Shown here one piece after another: positions 26,968 through 36,059 of a stretch of DNA of 39,284 nt; position 1 is the stretch's first letter; each line of letters starts with the position of its first letter. The DNA comes from Oscillospiraceae bacterium (GTDB lineage Bacteria > Bacillota > Clostridia > Oscillospirales > Ruminococcaceae): contig CACXZI010000013.1 in NCBI GenBank assembly GCA_902772105.1, positions 1-39,284 on the forward strand. The letters are read 5' to 3'. A model generated the notes under the pieces. It made no database searches and was not told the origin of the DNA. It saw only the letters and a program-made list of their open reading frames with translations. The position numbers were made by a program, and so were the translations under genes.

Positions 26968-28191
26968 ATGAAAGCAAAACAAACAAAAGAGTTTTTTGAG
27001 GCTTTGAATTATATAACAACAGAAAAAGGGGTTTCAATTTCTTCTTTGGTTAAAAAACTTGAAAATGCAATAGTTTTGGCTGTTAGAAAACAATATGGAA
27101 AAATAGAAAAAATCAATGTTTTAATAGATATTGAAAATTTAAATTTTGATGTTTCTTTTTCAAAAATGGTCGTTGAGGAAGTTAAAAACCCATTAAACGA
27201 AATTTTGTTGGAAGAAGCTTTAAAAATAAATAAACGTGCAAAAGTTGGGGAATATGTAGAAATTGAAGTTGATTCTAAGCAAATTGGAAGGCTTGCAGCA
27301 CAAGCAGCAAAACAACAAATAATGCAAGGAATTAAAGAAATAGAAAGAGAAAATGTATTAGAAAAAGTTGGGGATAAAATAGGAAGAATATTAACGGTTA
27401 AGGTGGAGATGATTGATCCTGTTTTTTCTAACGTTGTTTTTAAAATTGATGATAGTGAAGTTATTTTGTTTAAGAATCAACAGCTTTTAAATGATAGCTT
27501 TAAGGTTGGAGATATGGTTAAAGTTTATGCAATTGAAGTTGATTCGTCTGGATCTGGTTCTTTAATTAAAATTTCTAGAACACACCCTAATTTTGTTAAG
27601 AGTCTTTTTGAATTGGAGGTTCCAGAAATTGAAGAAGGAAAGGTTATAATAAAAAGAGTTGCAAGGCAAGCAGGAATAAGAACTAAAATTGCTGTATATA
27701 GTGAAGATGAAAACATTGATGCAGTTGGATGTTGCATAGGTTCTAGAGGAGGAAGAATTGAGTCTATTGTTAGCGAATTAAATGGAGAAAAAATAGATAT
27801 TGTTAAATATAGCAATGACCCAAAAGAATTTATTCGTGCAGCGCTTTCTCCTGCTAAGGTTTTAGAGATTGAAATATTAGAAATTGAAGGTGTTGAAAAA
27901 ATTGCGTATGTTTCTGTTCCTGGAAATCAAATATCTTTAGCAATTGGAGCAAATGGGCTTAATGTTAAATTAGCAGCAATGTTAACAGGATATAAAATTG
28001 ATATTAGTCCTGAAAATTCATTGGGAGTTGAAGGTTTTAAAAGCACGGTGCAAGAAAAATATCAAGAAAGACTAAAAAAACTCTCTCAAACCGAAAGGCC
28101 ACCGGTTATTGAGAAAAAAACTCAAAAAGAAATAGATGAAGAAGATGATATACATTCTTTGGAAGTAGAAAAAATGTTGAGGGATAGTTAA
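26968..28191 (+). CDS. nusA: Transcription elongation/termination factor NusA
   Basis: Binds RNA polymerase and nascent RNA, modulating pausing, termination and antitermination. 407 residues, the short Gram-positive form without C-terminal acidic repeats. N-terminal polymerase-binding domain (1-125, KLENAIVLAVRKQYG), S1 domain about 133-197 (GRILTVKVEM to YAIEVD), then two KH domains: ISRTHPNFVKSLFELEVPEI with IKRVARQAGIRTKIAV, GCCIGSRGGRIESI, and the second KH GNQISLAIGANGLNVKLAAM. The first KH loop reads DAVGCCIGSRG where most bacteria have DPVGACVGMRG. AAGGAAGGGA precedes the ATG. It is followed by ylxR with a 3-base gap. Confidence 0.97.
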   Translation: MKAKQTKEFFEALNYITTEKGVSISSLVKKLENAIVLAVRKQYGKIEKINVLIDIENLNFDVSFSKMVVEEVKNPLNEILLEEALKINKRAKVGEYVEIEVDSKQIGRLAAQAAKQQIMQGIKEIERENVLEKVGDKIGRILTVKVEMIDPVFSNVVFKIDDSEVILFKNQQLLNDSFKVGDMVKVYAIEVDSSGSGSLIKISRTHPNFVKSLFELEVPEIEEGKVIIKRVARQAGIRTKIAVYSEDENIDAVGCCIGSRGGRIESIVSELNGEKIDIVKYSNDPKEFIRAALSPAKVLEIEILEIEGVEKIAYVSVPGNQISLAIGANGLNVKLAAMLTGYKIDISPENSLGVEGFKSTVQEKYQERLKKLSQTERPPVIEKKTQKEIDEEDDIHSLEVEKMLRDS

Positions 28192-28194
28192 AAT

Positions 28195-28470
28195 ATGGAA
28201 GAGAAAAAAATAAAAAAAGAACCAGAAAGGCTTTGTATGGCATGCAGAAAAAAATATTTAAAAAAAGATTTAATTAGAGTTGTTAAAGAAAAAAGTGGAA
28301 AGATATATATTGATGAAATTAAAAAAGCGCATGGAAGAGGGGCATATTTGTGTTATAATGAAAAGTGTTTAGAAATTTTGAAGAAAAAAAGAGGGTTAGA
28401 AAGAAATTTTAAATGTTATGTTGAAAGTGATATATATTTAAAGTTGGAAGAAAATATTAAGAAAATTTAA
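28195..28470 (+). CDS. ylxR: YlxR family RNA-binding protein (RnpM)
   Basis: 91 residues, the usual size of the DUF448 family. RLCMACRKKYLKKDLIRVV and the RNA-binding hallmark GRGAYLC are present. In Bacillus the protein (RnpM) interacts with RNase P; elsewhere it acts as a nucleoid or transcription regulator. Basic, soluble. The gene starts 4 bases after the nusA stop. In most Firmicutes ylxQ (an L7Ae-like protein) lies between this gene and infB; here only 66 non-coding bases separate them, so ylxQ has been lost. Confidence 0.93.
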   Translation: MEEKKIKKEPERLCMACRKKYLKKDLIRVVKEKSGKIYIDEIKKAHGRGAYLCYNEKCLEILKKKRGLERNFKCYVESDIYLKLEENIKKI

Positions 28471-28536
28471 AGAATTTTTAAAGTTTTTTAAAATAAAATT
28501 TAAAACAAAGGGAATCAACAGGGGTGATGTGTTTTT

Positions 28537-30984
28537 ATGAAGAAAAAGTATAAGTTATCGGATCTTGCTAAAGATTTAAAGGTTGTTGCTAAAGATTTGG
28601 TTGAAAATTTAAAAAAATATTTAGATAAACCAATTAAAACAACAACAACTTTAACCGAAGAAGAAGCAAATATTGCAATTGAGTTATATTCTCAAAAAAA
28701 CCAGGTTAATGATTTTGAGGAATATTTTATTTTGGCAAAAGAGAAAAGAATAAATTCAAAATCGGTTGAAGAAGATGCTTTAAAAATGAAGGAGCAAGAA
28801 GAATTAAAGAAAGAAAAGCAAGAAAAGCAAGAAAAGCAAGAAAAAATTAAGAATGTAATTGAAGAAAAAATAAGCACCCCTAAAGAAGAAAACGTTAAAA
28901 ATTTTAAAAATAAAAAAGAAAAGAATAAGAAGCAATTTAAAGAAAGAAATGAAAGAAAAACATTAAAACTAACGCCAAAAGAACAAAATAATAATACTAA
29001 AATTGTTCAGCAAGAAGAAAAGAAAAATTTTGTTGACACAAAAGCAGCCCAGGTTAATTATGAAAAATATGATGAAAAATATGAAAAATTAGCTGGGGAA
29101 GAAAAAATTAAAGATAGCTATCAGAGCAAACAAAAGTTTAAAAGAAGATCTAACCAAAAAAATTTGAAGAAAAAAGAAAAGGAAACAGAAGCACAAAAAT
29201 TGCAAAGATTGGCTCTTGAAAAAGCAAGGCAGCAAAAATTAAGGGTTAAAATTCCTGATAACATTGTTGTTAGTGAATTAGCGTTGCGATTAAAAGTTAA
29301 TGTTGCGCAGGTTATTAAACAGTTAATGTCACTTGGAGTTATGGCAAACGCTAACGAAACAATAGATTTTGACACGGCAAGCCTTGTTGCGCAAGAACTT
29401 GGAGCAAAGGTTGAACATGAAGTTACCGTAACAATTGAAGAAAGACTATTTGAAGAACAAAGTGACGATGAAGGAGAAAAAACAAGAAGAGACCCAATTG
29501 TTGTTGTTGTTGGGCATGTTGATCATGGAAAAACTAGCCTTTTAGATAAAATCCGTAACACTAATATTATTTCGTCTGAGTCGGGAGGAATAACTCAGCA
29601 TATTGGAGCATATAAGGTTAAAATAAAAGACGGAAAAGGAATAACTTTTTTAGATACACCAGGGCATGAGGCGTTCACTTCAATGCGTATGAGAGGGGTT
29701 AATGTAACAGATATTGCAATTTTGGTTGTTGCTGCTGATGATGGAATAATGCCACAAACAGTTGAAGCAATTAATCATGCTAAAGCTGCAAAGGTTTCAA
29801 TTATTGTTGCAATTAATAAAATAGATAAACCAGAAGCAGATATAGATAAAATTAAAAAGGAGTTAACAGAACATGAGTTAATTCCAGAAGAGTGGGGAGG
29901 AGACACAATTTGTGTTCCTGTTTCTGCAAAAACCGGGCAAGGAATAGAACAGCTTTTGGAGATGATTGATTTAGTTGCTGAAGTTAAAGAGCTAAAGGCG
30001 GTTGAAAAGAAATTTGCAAAAGGAACGGTTGTTGAAGCATATTTAGACAAAGGAAGAGGGCCTGTTGCAACACTGCTTGTTCAAAATGGAACTTTAAATG
30101 TTGGAGATTCTATAATTGCTGGGGTTTGTGTTGGAAGAGTTCGTGTTATGTTAAACGACAAAGGAAAGGAAGTTAAAAAAGCAGGGCCATCCACTCCGGT
30201 TGAAATAACAGGGCTTTCACAGGTCCCTAATGCTGGAGATGTTTTTAATGCTGTTGCTAACGAAAAACTTGCAAGAGAGCTTGTTGAAAAAAGAAAGTTT
30301 AATGAAAAAAATAAACAGTTTGAAGAAAACAAAGTTAGTTTAGATAATATATTTAATCAAATTAAAGAGGGAGATGTTAAATCTGTTAACATAATAATTA
30401 AAGCAGATGTTCAGGGTTCTGTTGAAGCTTTAAAAAATTCTTTAGAAAAACTGTCTAACGAAGAGGTTAAAATTAGCATAATACATTGTGGATCGGGGGC
30501 TATTAACGAAGCAGATGTTAAACTTGCTTATGTTTCTGGGGCTATTGTTGTTGGGTTTAATGTTCGGCCTAATGCTTTGGTTAAAAATTTAGCTCAAGCA
30601 AGAGGGGTTGAACTTAGGTTATACACTGTAATTTATGATGCTTTGGAAGATGTTGAAAAAGCAATGAAAGGAATGCTCGCGCCAAAAGAAAGAGAGGTTG
30701 AACTTGGAACAGCAGAAGTCCGTCAGGTTTATAAAATTTCTAATGTTGGAACAATTGCAGGATGTTATGTAACAAGTGGGAAGGTTTTAAGAAAAGCAAA
30801 TGTTAGATTGGTTCGAGATGGAATTATTATAGCGCAGGATACTATTAAGTCTTTAAAGCGGTTTAAGGAAGACGCTAAAGAGGTTTTAAAAGAATTTGAA
30901 TGTGGAATTGGGCTAACTAATTTTAATGATATAAAGGTTGGAGATGTTTTAGAGTCATATATAATCGAGGAATACACCGAATAG
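28537..30984 (+). CDS. infB: Translation initiation factor IF-2
   Basis: GTPase that brings fMet-tRNA to the 30S subunit. 815 residues. A short IF2_N unit at the start ([20 protein letters not shown]), then a Lys/Glu/Gln-rich linker to about 230 containing four KQE repeats, then a second IF2_N ([20 protein letters not shown]). G domain: G1 GHVDHGKT (326-333), G2 [10 protein letters not shown] (350-359), G3 DTPGHEAF (373-380), G4 NKID (427-430), G5 SAK. C-terminal domains include [12 protein letters not shown] and the initiator-tRNA-binding C2 ([18 protein letters not shown]). ATG behind AGGGGTGATG. The 17 bases of its ribosome site and spacer (GGGTGATGTGTTTTTAT) recur exactly after the recJ stop. 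Confidence 0.97.
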   Translation: MKKKYKLSDLAKDLKVVAKDLVENLKKYLDKPIKTTTTLTEEEANIAIELYSQKNQVNDFEEYFILAKEKRINSKSVEEDALKMKEQEELKKEKQEKQEKQEKIKNVIEEKISTPKEENVKNFKNKKEKNKKQFKERNERKTLKLTPKEQNNNTKIVQQEEKKNFVDTKAAQVNYEKYDEKYEKLAGEEKIKDSYQSKQKFKRRSNQKNLKKKEKETEAQKLQRLALEKARQQKLRVKIPDNIVVSELALRLKVNVAQVIKQLMSLGVMANANETIDFDTASLVAQELGAKVEHEVTVTIEERLFEEQSDDEGEKTRRDPIVVVVGHVDHGKTSLLDKIRNTNIISSESGGITQHIGAYKVKIKDGKGITFLDTPGHEAFTSMRMRGVNVTDIAILVVAADDGIMPQTVEAINHAKAAKVSIIVAINKIDKPEADIDKIKKELTEHELIPEEWGGDTICVPVSAKTGQGIEQLLEMIDLVAEVKELKAVEKKFAKGTVVEAYLDKGRGPVATLLVQNGTLNVGDSIIAGVCVGRVRVMLNDKGKEVKKAGPSTPVEITGLSQVPNAGDVFNAVANEKLARELVEKRKFNEKNKQFEENKVSLDNIFNQIKEGDVKSVNIIIKADVQGSVEALKNSLEKLSNEEVKISIIHCGSGAINEADVKLAYVSGAIVVGFNVRPNALVKNLAQARGVELRLYTVIYDALEDVEKAMKGMLAPKEREVELGTAEVRQVYKISNVGTIAGCYVTSGKVLRKANVRLVRDGIIIAQDTIKSLKRFKEDAKEVLKEFECGIGLTNFNDIKVGDVLESYIIEEYTE

Positions 30985-31005
30985 AAAAATTGGAGGAAGT
31001 TTAAA

Positions 31006-31374
31006 ATGAGTTTTAAGGTGGGAAGAGTTGAAGAAGATATTAAAAGGCAGCTTAGTCTTTTGATTATGAATATGAAAAATATGTCTTTAGCTTCAAAAGA
31101 AATATATGTTGTTAAGGTTAAAATGGCAGAAAATTGTTTAAAGGCAAGGGTATATATTCGTTCTTTAAAAGGAGTTATTTATGCAAAGCAGGCAATTTCT
31201 CTTTTAAATAGAGCTATTGGGTTTTTAAAGCACGAAATATCCAAAAATTTAGGGCTTAGAAAGGTTCCTAACCTGGAATTTTTAGCGGATGATTCATTAG
31301 AATATGAAGAGCACTTAGAAGAACTTTTTTCAAAGATTAAAAAAGAAAAATCGGGTGTTAAAGGTGAAATTTAG
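31006..31374 (+). CDS. rbfA: Ribosome-binding factor A
   Basis: Late 30S assembly factor acting near helix 1 of 16S rRNA. 122 residues; single KH-like domain with FKVGRVEEDIKRQLSLLIMN, IYVVKVKMAENCLKARVYIR and the final LGLRKVPNLEFLADDSLEYE, which is the family signature (R.vPeL.F..D.s...). ATG with TTGGAGGA 9 bases upstream, 21 bases after infB, clearly co-transcribed. Followed by a 710-base decayed gap before nrnA. Confidence 0.95.
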   Translation: MSFKVGRVEEDIKRQLSLLIMNMKNMSLASKEIYVVKVKMAENCLKARVYIRSLKGVIYAKQAISLLNRAIGFLKHEISKNLGLRKVPNLEFLADDSLEYEEHLEELFSKIKKEKSGVKGEI

Positions 31375-31429
31375 TTGTTAGTTGGTGGTTTTAATTAGTT
31401 TTAGGTGGCATTTTTAAAAATGTTTACTA

Positions 31430-31935
31430 AAAGTAAAAATTTTGAATATTATTATTGAATTTAGTTGTTGTTAATAGTTAGTTTTTTGTTTATAGTTATT
31501 ATTTTTTGAAATGTTATACTAAAATTTAATTTTATTATGCTTTATGATAGTTAAAAATTTTGGTTAATATTAATTTTTATATGATGAATGGCTGAGTTAG
31601 ATTGTTTTCATAAAAGAATAAATGTATTTATAAACAAAAATATTTGAGCATAATAAATTTAAAAATAACTAGAATTTATCGTTAATTTAAAATATAAAAA
31701 CTTCTCATTCTATAATAAAGATATGGATTGTTGTTAAAATTTGTTGTGAATTTATTTTTTTAGGGTTACTGTGGGAACTAATTTTAAATATTAAAATTTT
31801 ATTTTGGATGTGTTAGAAGAGTTAATTTAAAATAGATATAAAGTTTAAAAAGTTATTTAAATTAAATAGCAGTTGATGTTTTGTTACTGAATGATTTTAG
31901 GTCAAATAATTTAATAAGTAAGATTAATTATATAA
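31430..31935 (+). pseudogene. Decayed copy of the nrnA 3' part and truB 5' part
   Basis: Collinear by eye with about 32720-33330. Anchors in order: TTTATGAT (for TTTGTGATG, 31543), GATTGTTTTCAT (for GGTTGTTTTATT, 31599), TATAAAAACTT (for TATAAAAACTG, the nrnA end, 31694), GATATGGATTGTTGTTAA (for the truB start GGATGGAATAATTGTTGTTAA, 31720), AGGGTTACTGTGGGAAC (for truB AGGGTTGGACATAGTGGAAC), and AGATATAAAG, then GATTTTAGGTCAAATAATTT (for GACATAACAGGAGAAATTTT). Stops and indels throughout. The gap 31375-32084 therefore seems to be an eroded nrnA-truB duplicate. Similarity is modest and the DNA AT-rich. Confidence 0.42.
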
Positions 31936-31989
31936 ATTTTTTTGGGACTTCAAATTTAAATTAGAAGCGATTAATATATAATAAAAAAA

Positions 31990-32018
31990 TTTTCAATTTA
32001 AAGAAAGTGTGATATAAT
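31990..32018 (+). promoter_or_regulatory. Promoter for nrnA-truB
   Basis: Extended -10 TGATATAAT (TATAAT at 32013-32018) with a weak -35 TTTTCA 17 bases upstream. It lies 66 bases before the nrnA ATG. Confidence 0.5.
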
Positions 32019-32084
32019 TTAACTAGTTTTTTAGATTTAGTTTTTAATTATGTTATATTACATAGGGTTAAAAGGAATTGATAT

Positions 32085-33059
32085 ATGGAAAATAAAATAA
32101 AAAAAGCGGCGGAATTTATAAAAAAAAATAATAACTTTTGCTTTTTGTGTCATAAAAGGCTGGACGGAGACACATTAGGAGCAGCATATTCATTATATTA
32201 TGCTTGCATTATTTTAAATAAAAACAGTGTTGTTAAAACCTATGAAGATGAAGTTTCACAAAAGTTTAGTTTTATATATCCTGAAAAAGATGTGGTGGAA
32301 GAATTTGAAATAGAGCACTATGTTAGTGTTGATGTTGCTGATTTAAATCTTTTGGAGGAAAGCTATAAAAACAAAAAAATTTCTTTATGTATAGATCATC
32401 ATGAAACCAATAGAATAGAGGCAGATTTAAAATGTGTTGATGAAAAAAGTGCTGCAACATGTGAAATTGTGTATTTTATTTTAAAGGAGCTTGGTGTTAA
32501 AATAAACAAAAAAATAGCAGATTGTTTATATTTAGGTATATCAACAGACACTGGATGTTTTAAATATCAAAATGTGACACAAAAAACTCATAAAATAGCA
32601 GCAGATTTAATTGAATTTGGTGCAGATTTTTATAATATTAATTTAAATGCGTTTGATAAAAAAAGCAAAAACAGATTAAAATTAGAAGCACAGGTTATTA
32701 AAAATTTAAAATATTATTTTGAAGATAGATTGGTTGTTGTTTTTATAACAAAAGATATTATTAATAGTTCTGGTGCTAGCTTAGAAGATTGTGGTAGTGT
32801 TTCATATATTGCTGCGTCTTTTGAAGATGCACTTGTTTCAATAACTGCAAAAGAAGAAAAGAATGGGTTTAAAATATCTGTTCGAACAAAAGGTTTTTGT
32901 GATGCTAGTTTATTTTGCAGAAGGTTTAATGGAGGTGGGCATAAAAAAGCGGCAGGTTGTTTTATTGAAGGGGAAAAAGAAGAAGTTTTAGAAAAGTTGT
33001 TGAAAGCTTCAAGTGAAGAGTTTAAATTTGTAGCAAAAGAGGCTATAAAAACTGTTTAA
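32085..33059 (+). CDS. nrnA: DHH-family nanoRNase/pAp phosphatase NrnA
   Basis: Degrades 2-5-base RNAs and may dephosphorylate pAp. 324 residues, full length. DHH domain: CHKRLDGDTLGAAYSLYYA (H, D and D ligands), SVDVAD, CIDHHETN (the DHH motif), YLGISTDTGCFKY. DHHA1 domain: FCRRFNGGGHKKAAGCFIEG, the GGGHxxAAG substrate loop. ATG after AAAAGGAATTG. In Firmicutes it usually follows rbfA directly; here a decayed stretch and a new promoter intervene. Its stop codon overlaps the AAGGAGG of truB, so the two are tightly coupled. Confidence 0.95.
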   Translation: MENKIKKAAEFIKKNNNFCFLCHKRLDGDTLGAAYSLYYACIILNKNSVVKTYEDEVSQKFSFIYPEKDVVEEFEIEHYVSVDVADLNLLEESYKNKKISLCIDHHETNRIEADLKCVDEKSAATCEIVYFILKELGVKINKKIADCLYLGISTDTGCFKYQNVTQKTHKIAADLIEFGADFYNINLNAFDKKSKNRLKLEAQVIKNLKYYFEDRLVVVFITKDIINSSGASLEDCGSVSYIAASFEDALVSITAKEEKNGFKISVRTKGFCDASLFCRRFNGGGHKKAAGCFIEGEKEEVLEKLLKASSEEFKFVAKEAIKTV

Positions 33060-33071
33060 GGAGGAATTTAA

Positions 33072-33956
33072 ATTTTAAAGGATGGAATAATTGTTGTTAA
33101 TAAACCTTGTGGTTTAACTTCTTTTGATGTTGTATATAAAATTAGAAAAATTTTAAACGTTAAAAGGGTTGGACATAGTGGAACACTAGATCCGAATGCT
33201 GTTGGTGTTTTGCCTATTTTTTATGGAAAAGCAACTAAGGCTATTAATTTTTTACAGGATAAAGATAAAACATATTTAGCAAAATTTAAGCTAGGCATTA
33301 AAACAGACACAAAAGACATAACAGGAGAAATTTTAAAAGAAGAAAAGAGTAGTGTTAAAAAAAAGGAGTTTGAAAAGGTTTTGGAGTTGTTTTTGGGGAA
33401 GATTTTTCAAATCCCGCCTATGTATTCTGCTGTTAAAGTTTCTGGAGTTGCTCTATATAAATTAGCGCGACAAGGCAAGGTTGTTGAAAGAAAAGAAAGA
33501 GAAGTTTTAATATATAGCTTAAAATGTTTAGAATTTGATGAAGAAAAACAAGAAGGAATTTTAGAGGTTTTTTGTTCTAGTGGAACATATATTAGAACAT
33601 TGGTTGAAGATATTGCATTAAAATTAGGGACTTATGGGGTTTTGTTGGAGTTAGAAAGAACAAAAGCTTGTGGATTTTCTATTGAAGAAAGTTTAAAAAT
33701 AGAAGAAGTTAAAAGGCTAAAGGAAGAAGAAAAGTTAGAAAAATATGTTAAAACAATTGACGAGATTTTTAGAGATTTAGGTAAAATTAGCTTGAGTTTA
33801 AAAGAGCAAGAGAAGTTTTTAAATGGAGTTAGGTTAAAAATTGAGGGGATGGAAAATTTTAAAGAAAAAGATATGGTTCGGGTTTATGGAGAAAAATTTT
33901 TAGGGCTTGCACATAATGAAGATGGTTTTTTAAAGATTGATAGAATTTTTTGTTGA
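33072..33956 (+). CDS. truB: tRNA pseudouridine-55 synthase TruB, apparent ATT start
   Basis: Makes pseudouridine 55 in the T-loop of tRNAs. The frame must begin before base 33210, because the family N-terminus and catalytic motif precede any ATG/GTG/TTG: KDGIIVVNKPCGLTSFDVV, then GHSGTLDP with the catalytic Asp40. A stop codon at 33069-33071 closes the frame upstream. AAGGAGG (33058-33064) lies 7 bases before ATT 33072, so ATT is the likely start, giving 294 residues. Later motifs: KLGIKTDTKDITGEI, FQIPPMYSAVKVSGVALYKL, ARQGKVVERKEREV, SSGTYIRTLVEDIA, and a C-terminal PUA-like part. Alternatives are a TTG at 33210 (would delete the active site) or an assembly error. Confidence 0.88.
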   Translation: MLKDGIIVVNKPCGLTSFDVVYKIRKILNVKRVGHSGTLDPNAVGVLPIFYGKATKAINFLQDKDKTYLAKFKLGIKTDTKDITGEILKEEKSSVKKKEFEKVLELFLGKIFQIPPMYSAVKVSGVALYKLARQGKVVERKEREVLIYSLKCLEFDEEKQEGILEVFCSSGTYIRTLVEDIALKLGTYGVLLELERTKACGFSIEESLKIEEVKRLKEEEKLEKYVKTIDEIFRDLGKISLSLKEQEKFLNGVRLKIEGMENFKEKDMVRVYGEKFLGLAHNEDGFLKIDRIFC

Positions 33957-33963
33957 ATATATT

Positions 33964-33993
33964 AAAACAAAATTAATATTTTTTTGTTTTTAT
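33964..33993 (+). terminator. Possible AT-only terminator after truB
   Basis: AAAACAAAA (33964-33972) pairs with TTTTGTTTT (33982-33990), followed by TATTT. With almost no G-C pairs it is a weak candidate. Confidence 0.35.
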
Positions 33994-35173
33994 TTAATAA
34001 GATGTTTATATATCAAAATTGTTATTTTGACTAAATTTATTATTTTAATCGATGTTTATTTTTTGATATAGCTAATTAAAATATTTTAGATTTAATTAGT
34101 TTATATATTAAAAAAATGTATTATAAAGCAAATTAATAATATTTATATTAAATTGTAAAATAAAGAAATTTTTGGTGTTTAGTTATTGTTTAAATTTTAT
34201 TGTTGTTAGATTGGTTATATAATGATGTTAAAATTTTATAAATTGTGTAGTTTTATTTTTTGTTATTTTTATTTTTTAATTTTTTATATATAAATGTTGT
34301 ATTTTAAAGTAAATTAATAAAAACAGTTTAAAATATTTTAATTTTTAATAGGATTTTTTAGCTATTCTATTTAGATAAATTAATGTTTTAGAATATTATT
34401 AAGTAGTTTGCGATATGGAATTGTTTTAAATAAAAAATTGTAATGGAGTTTATAATTTGAAGATTAATTTATTTTTGGTATTATTATTTTAGAAATTATT
34501 TTATATCTATAAACTATTAAATAAAAATTTTTGGTGGGTAGATATTGTTTTGTTATATTTTATCGTTTTAGAAATATAAAAGCATTCAAACTGTTTTTGA
34601 ATTTTTTATTTTATTAAAATTTTATAAATTGTGTAGTTTTATTTTTTGTTATTTTTATTTTTTAATTTTTTATATATAAATGTTGTATTTGAAAGTAAAT
34701 TAATAAAAACAGTTTAAAATATTTTAATTTTTAATAGGATTTTTTGGCTATCCTATTTAGATAAATTAATTAATGTTTTAGAATATTATTAAGTAGTTTG
34801 CGATATGGAATTGTTTTAAATAAAAAAATTGTAATGGAGTTTATAATTTGAAGATTAATTTATTTTTGGTAAATATTTTATATCTATAAACTATTAAATA
34901 AAATATAAGATATTTTCTAAAGTTTTTAATAGTGTTAAAATTATATATAAATTGTGTAGTTTTATTATTATTTTAGTAAATATTTTATATTAAAAGTTTA
35001 AAAAAAATATTAAAGCAGAATATTAAAATAATTAAATATAGTTTATGGCATTAAATTGAAATATATTTTAGGTTAAATAAAATTATTATTTAATATAAAT
35101 TTTTAGAAATTAAATTTTGCTTATCGTTTAGCTGATGTTTAGTTTTTTTAATATTTTAGATTAGAATAAAATA
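33994..35173 (+). pseudogene. Serial decayed copies of the ribF 5' region
   Basis: A unit of about 290-300 bases occurs at 34228-34527 and 34614-34902 (offset 386), nearly identical, with a shorter copy from about 34932 and older traces at 33994-34227. The unit is collinear with ribF 35200-35580: TAAAAACAGTT (for TTAAAAACTGCTG), ATAGGATTTTTT (exact, coding for IGFF), ATTATTAAGTAGTTTGCGAT (for GTTATTAAAAAAGCGGTTGAT), GGAGTTTATAATTTGAAGAT (for GGAGATATAAAATTTATAAC), and AAATTTTTGGTGGGTAG (for AAAATTTTGGTTTGTGG). All frames carry stops. The internal repeat is certain; the link to ribF is by eye. Confidence 0.55.
34228..34902. repeat. Two ~290-300 bp direct repeats, offset 386 bp
   Basis: 34228-34527 matches 34614-34902 almost base for base. 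The copies differ by a few substitutions, a duplicated TTAA, and a 13-base block present only in copy 1 near 34481. A truncated third copy begins about 34932. Confidence 0.95.
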
Positions 35174-35236
35174 TTGTTTAAGAATTTAAAAGTGAGTTTA
35201 GTTTTAAAGTTTTTATATAATATAAAAGAGGGCGTT

Positions 35237-36034
35237 ATGAAAATATTTAGAAGGGTTAAAATAAATGGTTTAAAAACTGCTGTTGCTATAGGATTTTTTG
35301 ATGGAGTTCATATAGGGCATAAAAAAGTTATTAAAAAAGCGGTTGATAGTGGATTTTTGCCTGTTGTTTTAACCTTTGATTATGAAAATGTTGTTCCTTT
35401 GTCTAAAGGAGATATAAAATTTATAACATCTAATAGAGTTAAATTTGGTTTATTTAAAGAATTAGGGGTTAAAATAGTTGTTGTTCCATATTTTGAATCT
35501 GTTAAAAACATTGAATTTGTTGATTTTTTCGAAAAGATATTGTTAAAAGAACTGAATGCTAAAATTTTGGTTTGTGGAAAAAATTTAAGGTTTGGTAGAA
35601 ATAGAATTGGAGATGTTAACTCATTAAAATTGTTAGCAAAAGAAAAAGGAATTGATGTTTATGATGTTGATTTAGTTAAATTAAATGGAGAATTTGTTTC
35701 TTCTAAAAGAATTAGAGATGTTATTAAAACTGGAAATTTAAGCCTTTTAAAAGAATTACTTGGATATTGCTACCACATAGAATTAAATTTTAAAGATTGT
35801 TCTTTTTTGAATGATTATATTATTTGTAAAATTTCTAAAAACATGGCCTTTTTAAGAGATGGCTTTTATGTAGTTAAGACTAAAATAAAGAATTTTTTAT
35901 TTAAAGCAGTTGCTAAAATAAAGGAATATGATGAATATTTTCTACTGAAAATTTATATTAAAAACATTAGGTTTAAAGATGTTGAAAAAAAAGTTATTAA
36001 GGTTATTTTCATAGACAATATAAGGTTTTGTTGA
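35237..36034 (+). CDS. ribF: RibF-like FAD synthetase with eroded riboflavin-kinase domain
   Basis: RibF normally phosphorylates riboflavin (C-terminal kinase) and adenylylates FMN (N-terminal domain). Here 265 residues, against about 300-310 in relatives. The N-terminal nucleotidyltransferase is intact: AIGFFDGVHIGHKKVIKKA (HxGH motif), PVVLTFDYEN, VVPYFESVKNIEFVDFFEKI, VCGKNLRFGRNRIGD, FVSSKRIRDVIKTGNLSLLK. The kinase part has lost its signature: the GxxxGRTLGFPTAN loop after LLGYCYHI is gone, and only a strand pattern (DGFYVVKTKI, FKAVAKI) remains. So the protein probably makes FAD from FMN only. Start ATG 35237 with AGAGGG 4 bases upstream rather than an earlier in-frame TTG at 35174. The stop overlaps the tRNA-Ala promoter. 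Confidence 0.85.
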   Translation: MKIFRRVKINGLKTAVAIGFFDGVHIGHKKVIKKAVDSGFLPVVLTFDYENVVPLSKGDIKFITSNRVKFGLFKELGVKIVVVPYFESVKNIEFVDFFEKILLKELNAKILVCGKNLRFGRNRIGDVNSLKLLAKEKGIDVYDVDLVKLNGEFVSSKRIRDVIKTGNLSLLKELLGYCYHIELNFKDCSFLNDYIICKISKNMAFLRDGFYVVKTKIKNFLFKAVAKIKEYDEYFLLKIYIKNIRFKDVEKKVIKVIFIDNIRFC

Positions 36035-36059
36035 TTTTTTATATATTTTATGTTATAAT
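36031..36059 (+). promoter_or_regulatory. Promoter for tRNA-Ala(GGC)
   Basis: TTGATT (overlapping the ribF stop), 17 bases, TATAAT. The leader to the mature tRNA is about 47 bases. Confidence 0.8.

Noticed and set aside
33210-33956. TruB starting at the TTG at 33210
   Set aside because: It would remove the first 46 residues, including the GHSGTLDP catalytic motif that is clearly encoded and in frame upstream.
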